Source: JAAYAE01 sp963678395
GTDB lineage: Bacteria > Bacillota > Negativicutes > Acidaminococcales > Acidaminococcaceae
Reading direction: 5' to 3'
DNA: 64,000 nt
Assembly: GCA_963678395.1 (NCBI GenBank)
Contig: OY782827.1
Coordinates: 1,984,001 to 2,048,000 of the forward strand
A program made the translations under genes and the position numbers. The notes below the pieces were generated by a model. The model did no database searches. It saw nothing but the letters and a program-made list of their open reading frames with translations, and had not been told where the DNA came from. Below, piece after piece: positions 7,497 through 16,421 of the stretch; within the stretch, counting starts at the first letter, position 1, and each line of letters opens with the position of its first letter.

Positions 7497-8762
7497 TTAT
7501 GCTTTTTTACGTTTTTCCTTCGTTTTTTCTTCTAAAAGTAACGTAGGATCCTTGTGGGCTTTAACAACATCTTCCGTAACCACACATTTTTTTACATCGT
7601 TTCGCGAAGGGACTTCGTACATGACATTACGCATAATAGTTTCTATTATTGCCCGTAACCCTCTAGCACCTGCGCTACGGCTAAGAGCTTCATGTGCAAT
7701 AGCTTTTAGTGCCCCTTCATCAAAGCTAAGTTCTACATCATCCATAGCTAAGAAATGCTCATATTGTTTGGTTAAAGCATTCTTAGGCTCAGTTAAGATG
7801 CGAATAAGCGCAGCTTCATCTAGGGAATCTAAAGTCACTAGTACCGGTAAGCGACCGGCAAACTCGGGGATCAAACCAAATTTCATTAAATCTTCAGGTA
7901 ATACTTTTTTGAGCATAGCATCAGACTTTAACTCGCTCTTAGTTTTAATATCAGCACCAAAGCCCATATTTTTCTTGCCAATACGTGAGCTAATAATGTT
8001 TTCTATTCCAGCAAAAGCCCCACCACAAATAAACAAAATATTAGTAGTATCTATTTGGATAAACTCTTGATGTGGATGCTTACGTCCACCTTGAGGTGGA
8101 ACACTAGCTACCGTTCCTTCCAAAATCTTCAGCAATGCTTGTTGTACGCCTTCTCCTGATACATCACGAGTAATAGAAGGGTTTTCAGATTTACGAGAAA
8201 TTTTATCAATTTCATCAATATAAATAATGCCCCGTTCAGCACGTTCAATATCAAAGTCAGCATTTTGAATTAAGCGCAACAAAATATTTTCCACGTCTTC
8301 GCCTACATAACCAGCCTCTGTAAGAGCCGTAGCATCAGCAATGGCAAAAGGTACTTGCAAAATCTTAGCCAGGGTCTGTGCCAATAGCGTTTTACCACTA
8401 CCTGTAGGACCAAGCATTAAAATATTTGATTTTTGCAATTCCACGTCACTATTTTTATTTTGATCTTCATAATGAATACGTTTATAGTGATTATAGACTG
8501 CTACAGACAAAGTTTTCTTTGCCTCATCTTGCCCAATTACGTATTGGTCAAGTATTTCCTTAATTTCTTTGGGTTTAGGCAAATCACTGCGAAATTCCTC
8601 TGTAGGCTTAGCAAACTCCTCTGCCAGCATTTCATTGCACACTTCAATACATTCATCGCAAATGAAGACATTATGACCGGCAACCAATTTCTTGACTTGC
8701 CCTTGTTTTTTGCCACAGAAAGAACATGTATAATTATTATCATTTCCATCGCCAAAATTCAT
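7497..8762 (-). CDS. clpX: ATP-dependent Clp protease ATP-binding subunit ClpX
   Basis: This 421-residue AAA+ unfoldase feeds tagged substrates to ClpP. The N-terminal zinc-binding domain shows CSFCGKKQ and CDECIEVC. Walker A is GPTGSGKT, Walker B is IIYIDEIDKI, and the pore loop GYVGED and the IGF-type ClpP-docking loop (here KNMGFGAD) are visible, followed by the sensor-2 arginine region RSAGARGLR. The ATG at 8762 is preceded by GGGGGAATG-type SD sequence. It lies 48 bases after clpP, the usual tig-clpP-clpX-lon order. Confidence 0.97.
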   Translation of the reverse strand: MNFGDGNDNNYTCSFCGKKQGQVKKLVAGHNVFICDECIEVCNEMLAEEFAKPTEEFRSDLPKPKEIKEILDQYVIGQDEAKKTLSVAVYNHYKRIHYEDQNKNSDVELQKSNILMLGPTGSGKTLLAQTLAKILQVPFAIADATALTEAGYVGEDVENILLRLIQNADFDIERAERGIIYIDEIDKISRKSENPSITRDVSGEGVQQALLKILEGTVASVPPQGGRKHPHQEFIQIDTTNILFICGGAFAGIENIISSRIGKKNMGFGADIKTKSELKSDAMLKKVLPEDLMKFGLIPEFAGRLPVLVTLDSLDEAALIRILTEPKNALTKQYEHFLAMDDVELSFDEGALKAIAHEALSRSAGARGLRAIIETIMRNVMYEVPSRNDVKKCVVTEDVVKAHKDPTLLLEEKTKEKRKKA

Positions 8763-8810
8763 CTGTCATTCCCCCTTCACTAAAAACTAAGCTATTTGTG
8801 ACAACATATA

Positions 8811-9413
8811 TTACTTTTCTACAACCTTATCAGCAACTCTTCTTACTACTTCATCAATAAGACCATACTCTTTTGCTTCTGCACTAGTAAGGAAATGATC
8901 CCTTTCCGTGTCTTGCTGAATTTTCTTTTTTGCTTGTCCAGTATGTTTTACAAGAATGTCTGTCATTTCTTCACGGATACGCAATATCTCTCTAGCATGA
9001 ATTTCAATATCACTAGCTTGCCCTTGAGCACCACCCAATGGCTGATGAATCATTACCCTTGAATATGGCAAGGCAAAACGTTTTCCTGGGGTACCTGCGG
9101 CCAAGAGCACTGAAGCCATAGAAGCTGCCATTCCAATGCAAATAGTAGAAACATCTGGCTTAATATACTGCATGGTGTCATAAATTGCCATACCTGAACT
9201 CACACTACCGCCGGGACTATTAATATAAAGATGAATATCCTTACTAGGATCTTCCGCCTCCAAGAATAAAAGCTGCGCAATAATGAGGTTAGCCATATAA
9301 TCATCAATTTGACCGGTTACAAAGACTATTCTGTCTTTTAGCAAACGGGAATATATATCATAGGAACGCTCGCCCCTACTAGATTGTTCTACAACTATAG
9401 GTACAAAACCCAT
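8811..9413 (-). CDS. clpP: ATP-dependent Clp protease proteolytic subunit ClpP
   Basis: This 200-residue serine peptidase forms the tetradecameric chamber. The catalytic Ser lies in GMAASMASVLL, the His in MIHQPLGGAQG, and the Asp in the following helix region (TERDHFLT). Length is usual for the family. It follows tig by about 40 bases and precedes clpX by 48, so the three are probably co-transcribed. A good SD (GTGTGAAAGATGG context, AGGTGTGAAAG) precedes the ATG. Confidence 0.97.
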   Translation of the reverse strand: MGFVPIVVEQSSRGERSYDIYSRLLKDRIVFVTGQIDDYMANLIIAQLLFLEAEDPSKDIHLYINSPGGSVSSGMAIYDTMQYIKPDVSTICIGMAASMASVLLAAGTPGKRFALPYSRVMIHQPLGGAQGQASDIEIHAREILRIREEMTDILVKHTGQAKKKIQQDTERDHFLTSAEAKEYGLIDEVVRRVADKVVEK

Positions 9414-9455
9414 CTTTCACACCTCACTTCTTAAACAATATTATATACCATAAAA

Positions 9456-10736
9456 TCATTTAGCACTATCAATAATAACATGTGCCGCTTTTTTACGTAA
9501 AACATTGGCAAGCAATAAGCCCATGTTATTGTTGCCGGCAATGATTTTCTTGACATCTTCAACGCTTGCACCGTGTTGAGATGCTATAGCAGCCATTTCA
9601 GCATTAATTTCTTCTTCGGAAATTTGAATCTTTTCAACTTTAGCAATAGCATCCAAAACTAAATCTGTTTTCACATTTTCCACAGCAGTTGGTTTTTGGT
9701 TTTCGCGTACTTTTGCCATATCTTGCCCAGTATATTTCATGTACATATCCAGATTCATTTTACGGCTTTCCAATCTCATTTTTAATTCGTCAACCATTCT
9801 AGAAACACGATCTTCTATCATAATCTCAGGAACTTCAAATTTTGCATTATCAACGGCTTGCATTACCAAGGCTCTTTCATATTCAGCTTGCGTATTTTGC
9901 TCCGCACTTGCTTGTAAACGTTCCTTAGTTGTGTTTTTCAATTCCTCTACAGTTTTGCTGTCAGAATTAGCCGCAACAAACTCATCGTTTAATTCCGGCA
10001 ACTCTTTGCGTTTCACGTCTTGCACGTTAACTTTAAACACTGCTTCCTTGTTAGCCAATTCTTTGACAAAATAGGTTTCAGGGAAAGTTACATCAACATC
10101 AGTAGCTTCACCTGCTTTTAAACCAATTAATTGTTCTTCAAAACCAGGTATGAAACTTCCTGAGCCTACTTCCAACGGATAGCCTTTTCCTTCACCACCT
10201 GAAAATGGTTCCTCATCTACAGTACCAGCAAAGTCAATTATAGCGAAGTCGCCTTTTTCAATAACAGCATCTTTAACCACTACCATTTTTGCTGCTCTTT
10301 TGCGTAATTCATCAACCGCTTCGTCAACTTCTTTATCTGTTATTTCTACAGCCTTCTTAACAACAGAAAGCCCTTTGTATTCCCCTAGTTCCGGTTCTGG
10401 CTTCAATGTAACAGTTAGCGTTATTTCCATATCTTCGTTTTCTTCAAACTTAGAATCTGCAATGGTAGGATCGGATACAGGAATTAGTTTTTCATCAGTC
10501 AAAGCTTTTGTGTAACATTCATTAGCTAATATTTCAAAAGCCTCTTGCTTAACGGCATCTTTTCCTACATGATTTTCTAAAATATGACGAGGAGCTTTGC
10601 CCTTTCTAAATCCAGGAATATTAACCTGTTTATTTATTTTAGCAATAGCCTTATTAAATCCTTTGTTTACCTCAGCTGCTGGTAACACCAATTTGATTGT
10701 TGCTTCATTACCTTGTTTGTCTACAGAAATGCTCAT
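9456..10736 (-). CDS. tig: Trigger factor (ribosome-associated chaperone/PPIase)
   Basis: This 426-residue protein has the three trigger-factor domains: ribosome-binding N-domain with the signature PGFRKGKAPRHI, an FKBP-type peptidyl-prolyl isomerase domain (residues about 150-245, GDFAIIDFAGTVD), and the helical C-domain. The frame runs further upstream to 10955, into the neighbouring ISLre2 end, but the ATG at 10736 has AGGAGG 9 bases upstream and begins at the conserved N-terminus (MSISVDKQGNEATIKL). It heads the tig-clpP-clpX unit. A small hairpin (TATTTCGC/GCGAAATA) sits just upstream of its SD. Confidence 0.95.
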   Translation of the reverse strand: MSISVDKQGNEATIKLVLPAAEVNKGFNKAIAKINKQVNIPGFRKGKAPRHILENHVGKDAVKQEAFEILANECYTKALTDEKLIPVSDPTIADSKFEENEDMEITLTVTLKPEPELGEYKGLSVVKKAVEITDKEVDEAVDELRKRAAKMVVVKDAVIEKGDFAIIDFAGTVDEEPFSGGEGKGYPLEVGSGSFIPGFEEQLIGLKAGEATDVDVTFPETYFVKELANKEAVFKVNVQDVKRKELPELNDEFVAANSDSKTVEELKNTTKERLQASAEQNTQAEYERALVMQAVDNAKFEVPEIMIEDRVSRMVDELKMRLESRKMNLDMYMKYTGQDMAKVRENQKPTAVENVKTDLVLDAIAKVEKIQISEEEINAEMAAIASQHGASVEDVKKIIAGNNNMGLLLANVLRKKAAHVIIDSAK

Positions 10737-10999
10737 GAAAAAAATCCTCCTTATTTCGCTATGCGAAATACTTATTTTGTGTTTTTTATATTTGCTTGCT
10801 TTGAAAAATATCCATAAAAACTGCTTGTATATCATATCATAAAGGTCAATATTTGGCAACTTGTGTGTGATTTTCGTATCAGTCAAGTAAAAGTTGGCAA
10901 ATCTTTCTTCGTAGGAAAAACCTTGCATTTTTAATTGTTGAATGGAATTTTCCATAAAATTTTGGGCAAACTCATCCTCCCAAGTTGTTATAAGCTAAA

Positions 11000-12350
11000 T
11001 TAGATATGTGCTATCTCACTAAATTCTCTATATCCAAATGCCCTTAGCAAAGATTTCCTACTGCCGGTCATCTTTGCGTCTGCAATTGCCCAATGCCCCT
11101 TGCGGATGTTTCCATCTTTCTTGCCTTTGCCTACGACCCTAGGTATTGCAGCAGCACTTAAAATATCTTTGGCAAATACAACTATTTCTCTGTCTATAAG
11201 GCTCGTATAGCGTTCAAGAGCCGTATAAAAGGTCTTGTTTTCTAATCTCGTAAATATTTTTGCCATGTAGCCTGCACCTGGGATGCCCCAGCTGCCTTTA
11301 TGGTGCTTCATCCTTAAAGTAATTACCGAGCAGTTCTGGCTTTCCTGCGTACCCATAGATCCGTATAAAAGTCCTTCCGGCGGCTTAGGCAGCTTTTCCT
11401 TCATATCAAAATAAGCTTTTATTCCTGCCTCGTTGTTGCTCAAATAGCTGTACAACGCTCTTGCTTTTTCTTCTCTTTTGTCTTCCTTCTCATTACTGGC
11501 AACACTGTTTGCATAGGCGTCTATTTTCGCCAGCAACTCTTCCGTTTTACCGTCCATATACAATGCTTTTAGCTCTTTACGCATAGCCGTATCGGCTATT
11601 GCATAAATTATCTTCTTGAACACATGAAACCTGTCTAATTGGTAAATAGTATACGGATCATAAGGATGCTTAACCCAGGCTGCTCCATCCCCATTAATGA
11701 ACCTGTACTTTACTTCATCCGTATTGTACTTTGTTTGAATCATGGCTTCCCTTATGCGGTGGAACTCTTTTGCCTCTTCAAAACCTGCGGTCATAACTTT
11801 TCCCACGACTTCATTTCTGCCGTCTTTTCCCTTACGTATACCCTCATAGGCCGTGCTGACCTTTATCTCTTTGCCCGAGGCCTCTTTTGGGCGGTAGGGC
11901 TTTTGCAGGTGCAGGAATATACCATCAGCTTCTTCGAACAATACCGGTGCTTCTTTACCCGTCTGCGGCTTATCTTCTTCTAATCTTTTGGCCATGTCTG
12001 TTTCTTCTGCTTCCAGTTTTTTACCAAATTCCTGCACCGTATTCCAAATTCCTTGGCTGCTTATATTTATTTGGCTGGTAAGATTAACGGCAGATTCTGC
12101 TTTCCTGAAGCTTACCTCTGTGGCTGCTTATATTTATTTGGCTGGTAAGATTAACGGCAGATTCTGCTTTCCTGAAGCTTACCTCTGTGGCTGCTTTAAC
12201 CATTGCTTCTACAGAGTTATATGACATCTTGCCGATGACCTCCATGCCCATGGCATCATCTAGAAGGTACATGAATTCCTTCTTGCCTTCTTCGTTAATG
12301 TGCTCATAGACCGTGCGCTTATAGGCGACATCTCCGAACACGCAGCGTAT
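11000..12350 (-). pseudogene. ISLre2-family (UPF0236) transposase, broken copy
   Basis: The C-terminal 345 residues are in one frame (11000-12037) and 85 more N-terminal residues are in another frame (12084-12341). The 67-bp duplication at 12054-12187 shifts the frame, and the first part of the gene is deleted. UPF0236 hallmarks are present: RFINGDGAAWVK, the YQLDRFHVFKKI block and ESQNCSVITLRMKHHKGSW. No complete protein can be made. Confidence 0.9.
12054..12187. repeat. 67-bp tandem duplication inside ISLre2 copy 1
   Basis: Two identical 67-bp units (12054-12120 and 12121-12187) begin TGGCTGCTTATATTTATTTG. Copy 2 of the element has one unit only. Since 67 is not divisible by 3, the duplication destroys the reading frame. 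Confidence 0.95.
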
Positions 12351-12448
12351 ATTAAAGAATTTTTCCTACTATGGGAAGTGGATTTTACATCCACTTCCTT
12401 ATTTTGTTTCTTTTGCCAACTAATATTTTACTCTAACACCCTACAGCT

Positions 12449-15400
12449 CTATCTTAAGGTATTTTCACCTAAAAGTTCCTTGATAGCCGCTATAAATCCT
12501 GAATCATTTGCTTTTACCCAAAAACGTGAATCCGTCTTCACTATTTTTCTTGAACCTAGAAGATGAAGATAAACTGGGTTAAGGCCTCTATATTTAGCGA
12601 AAATCTCGGCCATTTGTTTTTGTATTTCCGGTTTTTCTTTGTCTGCCCCTACGAAAATACGCACATCTTCTACAGCCTTTTCCAATTTCATAATAGTATT
12701 AGCAAAAATACGCGGTTCTTCTTCATCTAATTTTAAAATTCCCTGGACTTTTACAATATTTTCTTGAAAAATATTGCCTGCATTAGTTGTATAACTACGA
12801 GGAAAGGCAATACAAGTTAACGATCCTGAGAAATCTTCTAAGATAAATGTTGCCATATTATCGCCGGTTTTAGTGGTGCGAATTTTATTTTCAGCGATAA
12901 TTCCTCCTACCGTAACACGCTGCCCTTCGCCAAATTGTCCTTGATCTAAGTCTTTTATCGGTGTCAATTTATTTAAGGGACTGCGGAAGGCATCCAAGGG
13001 ATGTCCTGTCACATAAAACCCTATAAGTTCCTTTTCTAATCTTAAAATTTCATCTTTGGGCATTTCCGCTACATCCGGCAAAGCTATGGAATTAATTTCT
13101 TCAAACTCTTCTTCGCCAAAAAGCCCCAATTGCCCGCTCATACGATCTTTTTGCCTACTAGCCGCCAATTCCAAGGCCCGTTCCATAACAGCCAAAAGCT
13201 GGGAACGTTTAGCTCCAAAGCCATCCATAGAGCCACTTTTTATAAGATTTTCTACTACCCGTTTATTTACTTTGCTAGCATCAATACGCTGCGTAAAATC
13301 AACGAAATCTTTATACGGGCCATTTTTAGCGCGTTCTTCCAATATGCTATTGACAGCACTATCGCCCACGCTTTTAATTCCTGCCATACCAAACCTAATT
13401 GCTTTACCATCCACGCCAAAATTAGACTCACTAGCGTTAACGTCCGGTGGCAATACTTCTATTTCCATGCTACGGCAAATATTAATGTACCAACTAACTT
13501 TCTCTGCATTACCAATAATACTATTTAAAAAAGCCGCCATATATTCAACCGGATAATTAGCTTTTAAGTAAGCAGTCTGATAGGCAACTAATGCATACGC
13601 TGCTGAATGCGATTTGTTAAAACCATAACCAGCAAAATGTTGTAACAAGGCAAATACTTCTTCAGCCAACGCGCTATCAATATTATGGTTGGTTTTTGCA
13701 CCCGCAATAAATTTTTCTCTCATGCTATCTAGTTCTTTAGCCTTTTTCTTGCCCATGGCTCTACGCAAAATATCTGCTTCGCCTAAGGAAAATCCGCCTA
13801 AAACAGAAGTAATCTGCATAACTTGTTCTTGGTACAAAATAACTCCATAGGTATCAGCGATTACCGGTTCCAGCAAAGGATGTAACGCCTTAGCCGTACG
13901 TTGTCCATGCCTGCCTTTAATAAAATCTGTGGCCATTCCGCTGCCCAAAGGTCCCGGTCGATACAATGCTACCAAAGGAATTAAATCCACAAACCCCTCC
14001 GGGGCTAAGTCGCGCATGAGCTGTGTCATGCCGTCAGATTCCATCTGAAAGACGGCAGCCGTATCGCCACGGCAAAGCATAGCGCAAGTTTTTTTATCTT
14101 CTAAATCCAGTTTATCCACATCTACAACAATGTTACGATTTTTTTTGAACATTTTTACAGCATCGTCAATAACCGTTAGTGTACGCAGGCCCAACAAATC
14201 CATTTTTAAAAGTCCCAGTGATTCTGCTCTATCTTTGTCATACTGAGTACACACATACTCATGCTCATCGTCTGAACTGGAAGTAATCTGCAGTGGCACA
14301 TAATTAGTCAGTTCTTCCGGTGTTATCACAACGCCGGCAGCATGTGTTGAGGTGTGCCGGGGCATCCCTTCAACTTTTTTGGCAAAGTCGAGCATTTGAG
14401 CTACATCGGCATCATTTTCACAAAGCGCGCGCAATTCCTTGCTGTTTTTTAGCGCATCTTTTAAGGTAGTGCCTGGAATATTGGGAATCATTTTATTTAC
14501 TTGGTTAACAGTCGACAAAGGAACATCTAGTGCTCTCCCTACATCTTTTACAGCCGCTTTTGCTGCCAAAGTTCCAAAGGTAATGATCTGAGCAACATGA
14601 GTTTCTCCGTATTTTTTTGCTAAATAATCTACAACTAAATGTCGTTTAACGTAGCATATATCTGTATCAATATCAGGCATACTGACACGTTCAGGATTTA
14701 AGAACCGTTCAAATATTAAATCATATTTTAATGGGTCAATATTAGTTATTCCCGTTAAATAAGCTACTATACTTCCTGCCGCTGATCCTCTGCCGGGACC
14801 AACAGGAATGTCATTATTGCGACAGTAATTAATGAAATCCCAAACAATAAGAAAATAACCCGGATAACCCATTTGTTCAATAATACCAAGTTCATATTCC
14901 AAACGCTCAAGTGCTGCTTTATCAGTGGCACTATAGCGCGAGGCAAAACCGTCTTTACATAATTTACGCAAACACTCCATACCCGTCGTCCCTTGTGGTA
15001 AAGGAAATTTGGGCAGCAACAAATGTCCAAATTCTAGTTCAAGGTTACAGCGCTCAGCAATTTTCAGTGTATTATTTAAAGCCTCTATATCTTCAGGAAA
15101 GCGTTCTTCCATTTCTTTTCTGCTTTTTAAATAATACATATCATTGTTAAAACGCATACGGTTAGGGTCACTATAGCGAGCATTAGTTTGAATGCAAAGT
15201 AAAATATCTTGTCCTGCCGCATCTGCGCGATGTACATAATGTAAATCATTAGTAGCCACTAGTCCGATATTATATTTAGTCGCAAATTCCCTTAACTTGG
15301 CAGCAACAATTTTCTCTTCCGGTAAATCATGGTTTTGTATTTCCAAGAAATAATGATCTCTGTCAAAAATATCCAAATATTCCAACATAACGCGTTCGGC

Positions 15401-15865
15401 AGTTTCCATTTCGCCTCGCAAAATATGTTTTTGCACTTCTCCAGCCACACAGGCACTCAAACAAATTAAGCCCTTACTATATTGACGAAGAACCTCCTTG
15501 TCAATACGGGGCTTGTAATACACACCTTCTAATTGTCCTATGGATACCAGCTTCATTAAGTTCTTGTAGCCTTCATAATTCTCGGCTAATAAAATAAGAT
15601 GATACTGTTTATCACGGACTTTTACGCCCTTATCAAACCTTGAACCCGAAGTAATATAAACTTCACACCCAATAATAGGTTTTATTCCCTGTTTAATACA
15701 CTCCTTATAAAATTCAATAACACCATACATAACTCCATGATCAGTAATAGCTAAAGCAGGCATTCCCATTTCTTTGGCATAACTAACCAAAGAGGCAATA
15801 TCCGAGGCGCCATCTAGCAGGCTGTATTTAGTATGCACATGTAAGTGCACAAAACTTTCCGTCAT
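12449..15865 (-). CDS. dnaE: DNA polymerase III subunit alpha (DnaE)
   Basis: This complete 1138-residue replicative polymerase subunit shows the N-terminal PHP domain (HLHVHTKYSLLDGAS), the polymerase active-site motif PDIDTD, GPGRGSAAGS in the palm, a helix-hairpin-helix region, and an OB fold near the C-terminus (VTVGGIIAENKIRTTKTGDNMA). It is the DnaE1 type without the exonuclease insertion of PolC. The start at 15865 has AGGAGA upstream. The stop lies only 12 bp from the ISLre2 end, so the insertion just missed the gene. Confidence 0.97.
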   Translation of the reverse strand: MTESFVHLHVHTKYSLLDGASDIASLVSYAKEMGMPALAITDHGVMYGVIEFYKECIKQGIKPIIGCEVYITSGSRFDKGVKVRDKQYHLILLAENYEGYKNLMKLVSIGQLEGVYYKPRIDKEVLRQYSKGLICLSACVAGEVQKHILRGEMETAERVMLEYLDIFDRDHYFLEIQNHDLPEEKIVAAKLREFATKYNIGLVATNDLHYVHRADAAGQDILLCIQTNARYSDPNRMRFNNDMYYLKSRKEMEERFPEDIEALNNTLKIAERCNLELEFGHLLLPKFPLPQGTTGMECLRKLCKDGFASRYSATDKAALERLEYELGIIEQMGYPGYFLIVWDFINYCRNNDIPVGPGRGSAAGSIVAYLTGITNIDPLKYDLIFERFLNPERVSMPDIDTDICYVKRHLVVDYLAKKYGETHVAQIITFGTLAAKAAVKDVGRALDVPLSTVNQVNKMIPNIPGTTLKDALKNSKELRALCENDADVAQMLDFAKKVEGMPRHTSTHAAGVVITPEELTNYVPLQITSSSDDEHEYVCTQYDKDRAESLGLLKMDLLGLRTLTVIDDAVKMFKKNRNIVVDVDKLDLEDKKTCAMLCRGDTAAVFQMESDGMTQLMRDLAPEGFVDLIPLVALYRPGPLGSGMATDFIKGRHGQRTAKALHPLLEPVIADTYGVILYQEQVMQITSVLGGFSLGEADILRRAMGKKKAKELDSMREKFIAGAKTNHNIDSALAEEVFALLQHFAGYGFNKSHSAAYALVAYQTAYLKANYPVEYMAAFLNSIIGNAEKVSWYINICRSMEIEVLPPDVNASESNFGVDGKAIRFGMAGIKSVGDSAVNSILEERAKNGPYKDFVDFTQRIDASKVNKRVVENLIKSGSMDGFGAKRSQLLAVMERALELAASRQKDRMSGQLGLFGEEEFEEINSIALPDVAEMPKDEILRLEKELIGFYVTGHPLDAFRSPLNKLTPIKDLDQGQFGEGQRVTVGGIIAENKIRTTKTGDNMATFILEDFSGSLTCIAFPRSYTTNAGNIFQENIVKVQGILKLDEEEPRIFANTIMKLEKAVEDVRIFVGADKEKPEIQKQMAEIFAKYRGLNPVYLHLLGSRKIVKTDSRFWVKANDSGFIAAIKELLGENTLR

Positions 15866-15965
15866 AATAATCTCCTTACTGCATAATTCATTGCCAATAC
15901 AATATCTCTTATTAGTGAAAATCAGAAAATACGTTTGGGTTAATTATAACATATTGAAAGCACAA

Positions 15966-15998
15966 AAAAACTACCTACAAAAAATGTAGGTAGTTAGT
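15966..15998 (-). terminator. Terminator after sepF
   Basis: AACTACCTACA pairs perfectly with TGTAGGTAGTT around a short A/T loop. On the minus strand it is followed by a T-rich tract. It lies just after the sepF stop. Confidence 0.8.
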
Positions 15999-16005
15999 TA
16001 ATAAT

Positions 16006-16341
16006 TTAATAGTTTCTACGACCAGGTCGTTCAACGCTTACAGTATTAGGAGTATAAAGCAAGAGCTCAGGGGTAATTAATTCCACGGAGGCACCAGCAA
16101 TATAGCACACTCCAGCGAGATAATCAGCAACGCGCGTGCTGGCTGCATCATCTAAGTCAACATACGAAATTAAAAGTGTGTCACCACTTATAAGAGCATC
16201 TGCATATGCTTGCACATCCTGAAAATTTCTAGGAGTTCTAACGCGCATGTTCATAGCAGGAGTCTCCACTAATACAGGGCCTCTAACTTCTGTTTCATCT
16301 GCATCATTAAAAAATCTTGCTGCACTTTTTAAATTCACCAT
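16006..16341 (-). CDS. sepF: SepF-like cell-division protein
   Basis: This 111-residue protein matches the C-terminal SepF/DUF552 domain: RTPRNFQDVQAYADALISGDTLLISYVDLDD and RVADYLAGVCYIAGASVELIT. SepF binds FtsZ and anchors it to the membrane in Firmicutes and relatives. The protein is shorter than typical SepF (about 150 residues) and the linker and amphipathic anchor are very short, so membrane binding is uncertain. The start is preceded by AGGAGG. It stands alone between typA and dnaE instead of in the ylm cluster. Confidence 0.8.
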   Translation of the reverse strand: MVNLKSAARFFNDADETEVRGPVLVETPAMNMRVRTPRNFQDVQAYADALISGDTLLISYVDLDDAASTRVADYLAGVCYIAGASVELITPELLLYTPNTVSVERPGRRNY

Positions 16342-16421
16342 ACTCGCCTCCTAACTTATCACTCTATTATAGGGCAATTATACTCTTTAATATCTGAAAA
16401 AGTCAATTACTGCTTGTTTCC

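Larger units (their letters stand above)
10876..12437 (-). mobile_element. ISLre2-family element, copy 1 (degenerate)
   Basis: These 1562 bp match the element at 41246-42958. The terminal inverted repeats are imperfect (GTATCAG...AGTTGGCAAA and GTTAGAG...AGTTGGCAAA). Compared with copy 2 this copy has lost 217 bp (the transposase start, junction near 12350), gained a 67-bp tandem duplication at 12054-12187, and lacks one T in a T-run; these changes account exactly for the length difference (1713-217+67-1). No target-site duplication is visible. It lies between dnaE and tig. Confidence 0.88.

Noticed and set aside
10737..10955. N-terminal extension of trigger factor
   Set aside because: The extra residues read through the leader into the ISLre2 end; the conserved start with a strong SD is at 10736.
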